NCBI GenBank assembly: GCA_001986395.2
Contig: MQVO02000006.1
Coordinates: 620,001-684,000, forward strand
Length of the DNA stretch: 64,000 bases
Direction: 5' to 3'
Source: Irpex lacteus
Taxonomy: Eukaryota; Basidiomycota; Agaricomycetes; Polyporales; Irpicaceae
The notes under the pieces are model-generated. The model ran no database searches, had not been told where the DNA came from, and was given only the letters and a program-made list of their open reading frames with translations. Below are positions 1 through 10,253 of the stretch, piece by piece. A program made the position numbers and the translations under genes. Within the stretch, counting starts at the first letter, position 1; each line of letters starts with the position of its first letter.

Positions 1-140
1 GTGTTGACCGATGTTTACACCGCGTTCTCTCCCTCACCACCGCCGCTTTCCTCTTTCGGACACCACTCCCCACTCACTTCTGCTTGCTGACCGCGACAGC
101 CGCAACGCTCTTAAACACATTGAGAACACTAGTGACAGCC

Positions 141-1621
141 ATGGTGAAACATTGGTTGATGAAGGCAGAGCCTGACTCGCGCATCGTGAAGGGAAAGGAC
201 GTCAAGGTACAAGCTAGAGCCACTCACACTCGTTCGCTGTTCGCCGTGATGAATGCTCATGGCACATGGCCACTAGTTCTCCGTCGATGACTTTGAAGCA
301 ATGAAGACGACTCCATGGGAGGGCGTGAGGAATGCCGAGGCTCGAAATCTCATGAAGGAGATGCGTGTGGGCGACAAGGTGTGTGCCTCTCGCCCATGCC
401 GGACTTTGTGCTCTCATCTCATTCGCACATCGGAAGGTGCTGTTCTATCACTCTAATTGCAAAAACCCAGGTGGGTGCATATCTTCTTGGGTGGCTGTGT
501 TCAGCTAGATTGAGCGATTTCTACCTTTCCAGGCATAGCAGCTTTCGCGGAGGTACGTCCTATAGCCTTCAGCGTGTTACGGCAACTTCTTGGGTACACC
601 CCTGCTATCATGAGATGCGTCACCAGCTTATCACACATCATTTTGCACCGCGTAGTGGCTGGTTTCATGCCTGATGCAGTTAGTCACTCCTTGAAAGCTT
701 GGAAAGCCAATATCAGCGAGGAACGCCGCCCACGGGTATCCTTTCATCGCGCCGTATACTCTATTCATGATAGCTATATATAAGCAGATCACCTGGCATG
801 CTTTATCGCTCACATGCCGGAGCAGTCCAATACATGACCACTGCTTCGAGAATCCCCGTTCATAGATATGGAGACAACCGTAAAGCTCACTATTCTATCT
901 CCTAATCAGGTATCGAAAGAAGCGTATCCGGATTGTACGTAAGGTTCAGGCTTACTGTATGCGCAACCTGGCTGATGACCATAGGACTTCTTGAGACACC
1001 GCATGGGATCCGTATGTTCTCACTTCTTGTACCTGGGCACTCCCGCTAATACACTCGCGCAGTACACATCCGTATTATGACGCGGTACGCGCGCATTTCA
1101 TACATGCCCGCACACCATCCACTCATGAACCTGCAGAAAACGGACAAGGACAGCCCCAAGTGGTACATGGTTGAACTCACGTTCAATTCTCGCACAGCGA
1201 ATTTTGTGCCGTTATCCCTACTGCGCCGCATAGCTGCGTCACCCGGCTCAGACGCCCCTTCTGACATTCCATACATTGGAGCATCCGGTGTACAGGCGAT
1301 CAAGGGTGCGTGCAGTGATCGTGTTCTGCCTCTCGTCGTGACATCCTTGATCCAGAAATGGCCTTGGTGACAAGAGGACGGCTCAGCGTCCAACGTGTTG
1401 AAGAGGCCGCTTGGGGCATCATTGAACTCCTTGCTGAGAACGGCGGCTGGGACGACGGTGCAGACAAGAAACCGAAGCAGCGTAAACCAAAGACACAGCC
1501 TAAGCCTAAGGATAACACACCGAAAGGCGAAGGAGTTGACGCTGCTGCTGCTGAGGCCCCTACTGAAACTGACAAGGCCCCGCCACGAAGGTCATCTCGC
1601 AATCGCACAACACGCTCGTGA
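141..1621 (+). CDS. THYN1: EVE-domain protein (thymocyte nuclear protein 1-like)
   Basis: The EVE domain is a PUA-like fold that reads modified bases in nucleic acid; in eukaryotes this family is nuclear. The first exon reads MVKHWLMKAEPDSRIVKGKD, the usual EVE opening. Later exons give FSVDDFEAMKTTPWEGVRNA, VLFYHSNCKNPGIAAFAE, VSKEAYPDYTAWDPTHPYYDA and a block ending VPLSLLRRIA, all in family order. The tail, after MALVTRGRLSVQRV, is basic and Lys/Pro-rich with alanine runs and looks disordered. I count about 240 residues. Introns include 207-277, 935-995, 1012-1062 and 1085-1136, and one of about 355 nt between roughly 553 and 909. The start at 141 sits in a good context (gccATGG). An in-frame ATG at 84 would add 19 residues not typical of the family. 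The family assignment is firm; a specific ligand cannot be inferred. Confidence 0.9.
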
Positions 1622-1737
1622 ACTTTGGCCAGTGACGTTACAACAACAGATACTCCACGTATTGTATAGCATTAATGTAATAATCAACGGTGAGGCATGT
1701 AACTAAGCAATACATGGTCTATGCTACACGCATATTT

Positions 1738-3226
1738 TTAGTTAATCTTGAGCAACTTGACCTCTGTGTGGTACATGAGTTAACTGAGAGCATTCGGAGG
1801 AACATACAACGTACCGAAGATCAAAGTGGAGTTTCCGGGAATGCCAGATTGGGCCTTCTTGCCGTAAGCCATTGCAGGAGGAATCGTCAGGAGACGTTCA
1901 CCACCGGGCTGCATACCAGCGATACCGATATCCCAGCCCTTGATAACCTCACCCTTTCCGAGACGGAACTTGAACTGGGAGCGGTGTCAGAATGATGTCA
2001 AGAACACAAATAAACGAGCACGTACTGGAGCACCCTTGGTATTTGAGTCGAAGACCTTGCCGTTCTGGAGCTTGCCGACGTAACGCATGGAGACCATGTC
2101 GCCAGACTTCGCCTGGGGGCCGGTACCGACTTTATGATCCTGGACCTTGACACCACCGCTCAGCTCCTTGGTCTCCTTAGCAGGTACCTTCTCCTTCTTC
2201 TCTTTTTTCTCTTCCTTGCCCTTCTTCTCTTCCTTCTCCTCCTTGCCCTTCTTCTCTGCCTTCTTCTCCTTCACCTCGCTCTCCTCAGCGCCAGTGGGGA
2301 CAGCCTTGCCACCCTCTGCCTTCAGCTTCTTGTTGAGCTTCTTCTGCTGAGACTTGGAGAGCTTCTCCTCGGCAGCATCGGACTCACGGGGACGCTTCTT
2401 GGTGTCTACAAGCTGTGGGGCTTCCTCCTCGTCGGAAGCGACCTCCTCGAAACGGCTACATAGAAGGGGGAACATGAGTGCTCAGGCTCACCAGCAAACT
2501 AACGTATACGCACTGAGAGTCATCGTCCAACTCGTCGGCATCAACCTCAACGTCGGAGCTGACGTCCTCGAGGTTGTAAGCATCCTCCTCTTCGAGGTCA
2601 GAGTCGTAGTCGTCCTCGCCGCCGAAAGCATCCGGAGGTGTCTGATCTAGAGGATACATAGAATTAGCTGAATTGCATGGCACTCTATTCATTATTATCT
2701 CACCGATGTAGTTTCCGGTCAGGTAGACGGTGCTAAGCAATACATGAGCTCGGCTGTCTGAACGAAGTGCTATTATGACACGTACTTTTTGCCGACGGAC
2801 TCAAACAGCACTTCCTGGTCCTCTTCAAGGATAAGATCAATGGTAGTTTGCTCAATCTTTACGTACGTCTAGTAAGGACAAAACACGAGGAAAACTGCAG
2901 GCCACTACGCACCTTCCCAGGGGTCAATGAGCAGAGAACGGTAGTAACAGGCTCCCCTCCTTCGTCCTCCTCGTCTTCCTCATCGTCCTCGTCCTCGTCG
3001 GATCCTCCAGGAGCCTGGTAGGTGAGCTTCACAGAGGTTCTGCCGTTCTCGTCGGCAAGCTCAGCACCAAGAGCCACATTGGTGATCCTCAAGTCGCCCG
3101 GAGGGACAAACGACTCGGTTTGACCGGGTTGCAATTCAAGACTCCTGTAAGATTCAAGGAATATTAGAACCCCTTGTTAGCTGAAGGGACTTATTGAACT
3201 CACCAAACAGCGACGGCGACAACCAT
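1738..3226 (-). CDS. FPR4: Nucleolar FKBP-type peptidyl-prolyl isomerase (Fpr3/Fpr4 type)
   Basis: This is a proline cis-trans isomerase of the nuclear FKBP class, known in yeast as Fpr3/Fpr4, which acts on histones and in the nucleolus. The N-terminus starts MVVAVAVW and continues as a nucleoplasmin-like domain with acidic stretches ([16 protein letters not shown] and a second Asp/Glu block). A long Lys/Glu-rich linker around 2190-2330 follows. The C-terminal FKBP domain has [37 protein letters not shown] and IPPAMAYG, and ends [14 protein letters not shown]. The last intron splits F-E in that tail; reading through it would give a false end. I estimate 370-400 residues from about seven exons. 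The domain order matches fungal Fpr4. The gene ends 117 bp from the EVE gene and converges with it. Confidence 0.93.
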
Positions 3227-4699
3227 GTTTGTGTTTTGCGAGTAAACTCAACGTGGAACAGAGAGAAAACTGAGAGAAAATGAGGCGCCACGAAAGGCGC
3301 CTAAATTAAGAAACGCGTCACGTAAACAAATGCAAATTACTCCATTCCTTTACGCATGTCTGCTTCAGTTACAAATTTTATCTAATAGGCTTCATTTGCA
3401 CTTCAAATTGTTTCTTACGATCGGATTCCGCTCTTATTCCATTTCATTCCGCCTTACCTTGCTTTCAGATCGCTTTTCCCGACGTTCTCCCGCTCCCCTC
3501 CGTCTATTGCATGGCCCGCTTTTGAATAAGTCCGGCTCGGCTATGGAATGGTTTTTCAGGCCCCGACGAATACTTGATCGTGTATTTTCCCCTCCCTGCT
3601 TTATTCTTCTGTTCTCGCGTGGCAAGCTTCTGGGTCCTCGCCCCTCTTCCCGTTCTCTTTTTCGCCATGTTGCCTTTAGACGTCCCACTGTGGTCCTCCC
3701 TTCTTCATGTCATATTGATGCATCATGCTCATGCTCATCCTTCATTACCCTTCCACCGTGCTGTGTTGTACTTTGGGAATTGACTGATCTCTCGCTGATC
3801 GGGACCCCAGACCACTCCCGTGCGCTTAACTCCCTGTACTGCTCACATGCACATCTCACTCCGTTCCTTCCGTTTTTCACTACTTATCGTTCTCTCCTCT
3901 GACATTGCACAACACACCCACTCTCCAGTGAAGCATCTTACTAAATTCTTTGTTGGCTACGTTTACGAGGCTTTGCGGGCCGAAGCGAAGCGCGGCAACC
4001 CTTGTAGATCCTTAATCTCATCCAGTGACCGCGACGGAGGACTTCAAGCTTCAAGCTTGCAACACAATAGTTCCTAACTTCTAAGTACTTTTGGGCTGGA
4101 AATTACGATGTGGGTCACGGAGCGTACGTATCTCATGTAAAACGGAATAATGGGCACAAGGTCAGCGCTCTGAATATGATACCTATAAATGAAATTCCAA
4201 GGTTTCAACCAAACTCAAACTCAATCCCTGATACTGTCCTGAAATACTGACTTGTTGTTTGGTTCATACAGGCTCTATGTTCATTCTAGACCCAATCGGC
4301 CTCCGAATACCCGGTGGACAATGCAGGCGATCCAGATGCTTGACGTTGCTGGAGATGTTCCAGCATCGCCAACAACGTCAGGCATCTCAATCCTCCTGCA
4401 CCCGGTGCGATTAGTACCGTCAACGCTCGTTGATGGGTCGTAGAGAACCTACTTCCGGTGGACTGCACGTACGTTACCAATGGCCGTGCCCAATTCAGTG
4501 CATTGAATGATGCTATCCACTTTTAACGCTTGTATATGCACTAGCTCTGTTATTCAATGCTGCAATGTTACAAACAGGCTGCTTGGGGTATATACAAAGC
4601 TGACGTCTACATGAAGGACTTGCTCACCTACCTTCTCCATGCTGGCCTAAGTGCCTTACGCTCCTTTCGCGTCCTCTCGGTACAGACAGGAAATACAAC
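3227..4699. other. Intergenic region without a supported gene
   Basis: This 1.47-kb stretch separates the divergent FKBP and DUF6533 starts. From 3420 to 3910 it is pyrimidine-rich. A 190-codon open frame (3330-3902) has an ATG but shows no domain and a composition set by the C/T-rich DNA. Around 4265-4420 one frame reads MFILDPIGLRIP, faintly like a fungal ubiquitin-like domain opening, but it breaks after a few dozen codons. It may be a decayed fragment. I see no repeat or RNA gene. Confidence 0.5.
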
Positions 4700-6352
4700 A
4701 TGTCGTCTGCTGTCGCCATTAGCGGCCAGCAGTTGTTCGCCGCGTAAGTCACTCTGCCACTCATATCTCGCAACAATGTCCTGACCCGTGTATAGATTGC
4801 TCGTTGATTGCGTTATCGTTTGTTCGTCTGTTTTCTATGCATCATCAAGGGTGAATTTATTCTCACAAAACCTCTCAGCTCTTACATTCTATGAGCATCT
4901 TGTTACTCTAGATCAGGAGATACGGGTTATTTGGCGGCGCAAGTTTACTGGTGCTACTGTTTTGTTTATTGTAAACCGCTATGCTACCCTTCTTCTGGCG
5001 GTTCTTATACTGGTGTCGTTGTCCTCCGGTGATGAACGGGTGAGTCTGTTTTCAAGGTGGTCGTTGATTGGGTACTAATAAACATGCAGAGGTGAGCCTA
5101 CTTCCCAGCAGCCACTCCTAGTATGGCATCAGCTCAAGAAACTTCAGTTGTTCTATTACCCGAAAAGTCATTGAAATATTGGTCACGATCCTTTCCTTGA
5201 CATTTCTGGGTAAGCTGCACTGTTCTTTCAGCACACACCCTCTTGATATCATTCCCAGCATTCTCAACGCTACGAACATATGCGATCGCCGGCCACAATA
5301 GGCTTCTTTGGACCGTGCCGGTCTTCATACTTACTCTTGTGCCAATACCCATCGATGCGGTGAGCACAACATATCTAGCATCCCCGACATGAACAGCTGA
5401 TTTGGACATACCCACAGTTCTATTGGACCATCAGCCAGGACTTCTACGTCCGTAATCCACACGCTTGCGTACGACTAGTCAATCTACCCACGAAACAATT
5501 GGCAATCGGGTGCGTCGTTTTATACAATCAATCCACATTGTTAGCTCATGCATAACGTCCATAGAAGTGCGTTCGCATCCTTACTAGTATACGAGCCGAT
5601 ATAAGATCACTAATGTTTACCCAGCCGAGCTCGCATATCGTGGCTCTCTATGCTTTGCAAACTTCATCATGCTTTGCCTTGTCTTGCAACGGACGCTGCA
5701 TATCTATCTCCAAAGCCGAGCATTCAAGATCAGGACGCCTTTGGTGCAAGCGCTCCTCCGAGACGGTATGTTGAAATGTTCTGTATTTTCTTGGCTACTA
5801 ATCCGACGGAACGTGTGTAGGCGCGGTTTTCTTTTTGTAAGCACCACTCGACTTTGCCGTTCAGAACATCCGCTGACGAGCTGTTTATGCTCAGCACTTT
5901 CCTAATCTTAAATCTTATCACTCTACTCGCCGAATTCATAGTGCGTATAATTTCTCAGGGAAAGTGTTATCGGGCTCCACTAACTTTGCGTACAGCCTGC
6001 CTTGGTAGGATTGTTGCCTACAGGCTCTCTCTTACAAGAGTACGGTTATAATACTCTTCACCAGTGGGATGCATTTATGCTGATACCCTACTCTAGAGTA
6101 ACATCCATTCTACTGTCTCGCTTCATGCTGAACCTACGACAAACAAGCGAGACGACTGGAGGTTCCGACGGCCCATCTCCAAGCCGTTTTACTGCCAATT
6201 CGACTGCGATTGGCTTTCGGATACCTCAGTCTGTGATTGGCAACTTGGCCGAGTCGTTCGCAGAGGAAGCAGCGATTGACTACGAACCCGAGAATGAGGC
6301 ACTCTCGACGCCCCTCCCATTTAATGACAAAGGCACCCTGCCAGGCGAGTGA
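4700..6352 (+). CDS. DUF6533-domain multi-pass membrane protein
   Basis: This is a predicted plasma- or endomembrane protein of the DUF6533 family, which is much expanded in mushroom-forming fungi and has no assigned function. The N-terminus splices to FAALLVDCALTFYEHLVTLD, then QEIRVIWRRKF and FIVNRYATLLLAVLILVSL: the family core with a hydrophobic helix. Later exons add further membrane segments (ITRKVIEILVTILSLTFL, RTYAIAGHNRLLWTVPVFIL, and one ending LILNLITLLAEFI). The cytosolic end begins TSILLSRFMLNLRQ, as is usual for this family, and is followed by a Ser/Thr-rich tail. The second exon is only 17 nt (4796-4812), between introns 4744-4795 and 4813-4878. Length is about 330 residues. 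The start at 4700 gives MSSAVAISGQQLF, a normal family N-terminus. Exons between 5080 and 5160 and between 5500 and 5640 are the least certain. Confidence 0.82.
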
Positions 6353-6959
6353 TCCCTGCTGCGTACAGTAACGGCGTGGTATAAGCTAATGATATTGCCT
6401 CTGACTAGCAGTCTACCGGACATATCACAATTGGAACTTTTCGAGCCAGCATATTCACGAGCGGGCTACATAGATACTTAGATCAATATGTTAACTCTAT
6501 CTACTTTCTATAATAATGACGACCAACGCACTAGTACTAGCAGGTTCCCTAGGTAGCTGCTATTACTAGTAGGACCATAATTCAAAACCTGATCATCCCA
6601 GCTTTTCGTCTCGAGCACGTTCTTATGGTATTATAGAGTTTCATCTCTGTAGATATCTATCAATCTCTCGTTACATGTCAGTTTGAGTACAGAATATCGA
6701 GTACCGTAACAGCACGAGTAACCTCCTCGGGTCTCGGAGGACGTAACTGTACCTACTCAGATTGATCTGCCCCACGTGGATGCCATCAACACGGTAACGT
6801 CGATGACACCGCGCCTAACTTGAGCAAGTTCGAAGCCACACAACTACTAATTAGTACCAGCTCACGACCCACCACCACCTATCGGCAGTTTCGCGTATTT
6901 TGTTTCTGAAACTGACCATAACTAAGCCACAGATTAAGTAGTTTACTCCTTGACCCAAA
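6353..6959. other. Intergenic region, DUF6533 gene to ARP8
   Basis: 607 bp between two genes on the same strand. It holds the 3' flank of the DUF6533 gene and the ARP8 promoter. It is AT-richer than its flanks and has no convincing coding frame, repeat or RNA gene. Confidence 0.5.
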
Positions 6960-9900
6960 ATGCCTCGAGGAATACCGAGGGCGAAGCAGGATGAATCTGC
7001 ATTGCGGTTCACTTCCTTCCATGTGCCCTTGGCGTAAGTGTGCCTAATTTTCATTCCTGGAATATCGCATGTAGCCCTCATATGATATACTGACACAGTT
7101 TTTCCTCTCAGACCACATCCGAAGCATGTAGGCGCGTCATACATGAAGTCTGACAGCAACACAATATGGGCACGAAATGCCGTCAAGGCTCATTTGGCCA
7201 ACAGAAATCGCACTCTAGGCGAAGATGCCGGCTCTGTGCCTCAGACAGAGGTACTAAAGCTGGTTCAACGGCTTCGTATACTGCTAACTATCACGTTCCG
7301 TACAGGGAAGACGTGGCTCGAAGGTTATTGTCATTCACCCTGGCTCCCGCTGGATTCGTATAGGCAGAGCATCGGACGTGACACCGCTGTCTGTACCGAA
7401 CGTTATTGCACGGAAGCACAAGCCACCTGTGCCTCCCCTGAAGTTCATCCCGGGAGTTTCGCATCCTCGCAAGGAGCGCGGACGAGGGTTTGTCAGCACC
7501 ATCTCACAACCTGGTGATGAATATTCTATTGAACTGGCTTCAGATGATCCGGTAAGTGTCAAACAAATGGTAATAAATTATGTGAGCTTAATAACATTGG
7601 ACCATCTAGTTTGATGCGAAAGTGGCTGCAATACAAATATCTCTGCGAGACAGAATGCGGTTCTACAAGCTTCGGGTTACCACGAATGCGGCCAACATAG
7701 CAACTACTTTCAACGAACAGTTCAAACCTGAAACAATACCGGAAGTCAATGATCCTTTCCGTGTTGATTGGGTGACTTCTTCAGACGAGGAATATATAGT
7801 CGGAGAAAAGGTTGCTCACGACATTACTAAGGGAAACATAGACAGCTCATCGATTCATTACAGGCTTTGAGACTGGCCGACCCGGAAGGGCAGGGGTATG
7901 TCCTTCGTTGGCCAATATCTGGAGGGAACTTCAATACACGCGACTACCCGAGCAACCAACTAATTCTCATCGACATCGAGACCATCATTAGCACGACGCT
8001 CCTTGAGAAGCTGAACATCGCCCCAAATGCTTACAAAGTATAGTCTATCTGGCTTATAATGCATCTCGCATATTAACATTTTGGTGCAGGACTATTCAGT
8101 GGTTCTTGTAATACCAGATTTCTACGATCGCACATACTTAACCAACATGTGCACAATCCTCCTCCGATCAATGGGTTTCAAGCAGCTTTGTGTGCAGCAA
8201 GTAACACGCGACTATCTGACACGTCTTAGTGTGATGACTGACCATGTGTGTCTTTGCAGGAATCGCTAGCTGCTACATACGGTGCCGGTATATCGAATGG
8301 ATGTGTTGTGGACATGGGTGCTTCGACTACGAGCATAGCATGCGTTGATGACGGTCTGGTCATTCCTGATACTCGGTTAGTGATGAGCAATGACGGCACA
8401 TCGCCTCGCATTGGTCTCCTCAGTAGCTAATCACTCCTCTATAATAGGATGGTCCTCAATATGGGGGGAGATGCTATCACCGAATTCCTCTACATCCTTC
8501 TGCAGAAGATCAACTTCCCCTACCGGGATTTGAACCTTGCACGCTCCTATGACTGGAATGTCATGGAAGATATCAAGGCACGACTCTGTACGTTGGCAGA
8601 GGTACGTGGTGCGAGCACACGTATCATGGAACAGCTTACTAACTTGTCTGATAGGGTGATGTTGCGCTGAATTTGTACGATTTTGTCGTAAGGCGGCCAG
8701 GCAGGGCCACTGAAAAGTACGGTCTACGGGCTTACGATGAGATCATTCTTGCTCCAATGGTTCGTGTAATGTCTTTTTGTTGCACCGATTATGCTAATAT
8801 CTTCGACTCTAGTGCTTGTTCGAACCCCGAGTTATTGAGTTTGATCAGAAGCGAAAAGGGACTCATCCATTCTCATCCCCTGACGTTACGGACGAGATAG
8901 TTGAACAGATCAGTGACCACATTGTGAGGTTCCATAAGTGCTCGATGCTATGGTCGCCTTTTATATGCTGATTGTCGCTGTCCATTGTGTCTTATTCACA
9001 CAGACTCAGGCCATGATGATTTCTACACAACACCTTCTGCCTCCACCTCTGTCGACGCCTACAGTCACTCAGGACGGTGCTCCGGTATCCCAGGCACCAG
9101 AGGCTACAGCTGGTAACGGAAAGAGTGCATCAGACGGTACGAAAGATGTCGCTTTAAAGAATGAATCCCCTCCTCCTAATGCCACGCTCTTCTAGCCCCC
9201 CAGCCTGAAAGTACTGACATCGCGTCAGAAGCCCTAGGTGATGCTGTGAAGGCAGAGGGTATATCAAAGCCAATCACTCCTGCTACCTCATCCTCTGCTG
9301 TGGGGGATGGCACAGCGGATGCGCCGATGGAAATTGTAGATGTTGACGATAGCGAAACGAAACCAGTCATCACGCCTGGTGGACGGCCCCAAGCCAATCA
9401 AGCACTGGGGGCCGAACTACAGCAACAACTCCAACATCAGTCCTTTGGGCAAACACAGACATTCCCTGGCGGTTTTGGTATTGACGTTTCCTTCGAAGCG
9501 AGCAAGTTGCCTCTGGATGTTGCCATCTTCAACAGTGCTCGTGCAGCAGGTGGCGACGAGAAGATCCGCAAGTATTTGCAAGCAGTACTGGTCGTTGGCG
9601 GTTCTGCGTTGGTGCCAGGCATGGCTCATGCGCTTGAGAGTCGGTAAGTGGTTCCTGGATTAGTTTTATGATTACACAAGGCTAAACAGTCCTGCTTTCA
9701 CCTGTATAGACTGCAAGCCATTGCAACTCCTTTAGTACCGAACATGGAGAAAGTCCAGATCATTCCTCCACCCAAGGATGTTGATCCTCGGGTATTGGTA
9801 TGGAAGGGAGCAGCGGTACTGGGAAAGATGGATGGAGTAGCAGAACTTTGGGTTACTGGGGAAGACTGGGTACGTTCCACATACATCTCTTTATTTGGCA

Positions 9901-9975
9901 AATGAGCCTGAAGTAATACCGTTATAGGACTTCTTGGGTATACGTGGTCTCAAGGAGCGCTGCTTCTACCTGTGA
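6960..9975 (+). CDS. ARP8: Actin-related protein 8, INO80 chromatin-remodelling subunit
   Basis: Arp8 is a nuclear actin-fold protein that binds nucleosomes or linker DNA as part of the INO80 remodeller. The start MPRGIPRAKQDESALRFTSF is a typical fungal Arp8 N-terminus. It is followed by KSDSNTIWARNA, the diagnostic IVIHPGSRWIRIGRASDVTP and VPNVIARKHKPP, then actin-fold blocks (VVDMGASTTSIACVDDGLVI, LNMGGDAITEFLYILLQKIN, SYDWNVMEDIKARLCTLAE). A disordered insert rich in Pro, Ser and Gln (about 9020-9470) precedes the last actin block LVVGGSALVPGMAHALESR. The protein ends LGIRGLKERCFYL. I count at least 12 exons and about 760 residues. The acidic and Gln-rich insert before the final subdomain is normal for fungal Arp8. 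No frameshift is seen. Confidence 0.95.
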
Positions 9976-10253
9976 TCTCATCACGTTCATATAAGTATAC
10001 TACCTCCGAGAACCAGTGTGGATATGTACTGGCACAAGATATCCAGTTATGTGCTTCAAGGCCATTTCAGCGTATTTCTGAGCGCAAAATCTCGACATTG
10101 TGTGAATCCTCAGCTTTCGAATATAGCGGAATGAAAAATATAAGCGTGGTATTGATATACAGAGCGACATACATGAGTAGGCGGCCACATGACAGTAGTA
10201 TACTATGAAGAGGAATCAAGACCAAAGGGAGACATCTCAGACAGAAAAAGAAA
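9976..10253. other. Convergent intergenic region, ARP8 / nucleoporin
   Basis: 278 bp between two 3' ends. It should hold both 3' UTRs and polyadenylation sites. No coding frame or repeat is visible. Confidence 0.5.

Noticed and set aside
3330..3902. 190-codon plus-strand frame with ATG
   Set aside because: Composition follows the C/T-rich DNA, no domain, no intron, and a minus-strand frame overlaps it. Likely chance.
4286..4480. Minus-strand frame with a patatin-like stretch (VLIAPGAGGLRCLTLLAMLE)
   Set aside because: The catalytic Gly/Arg pattern is imperfect, the Ser motif is missing and the flanking sequence does not continue the fold.
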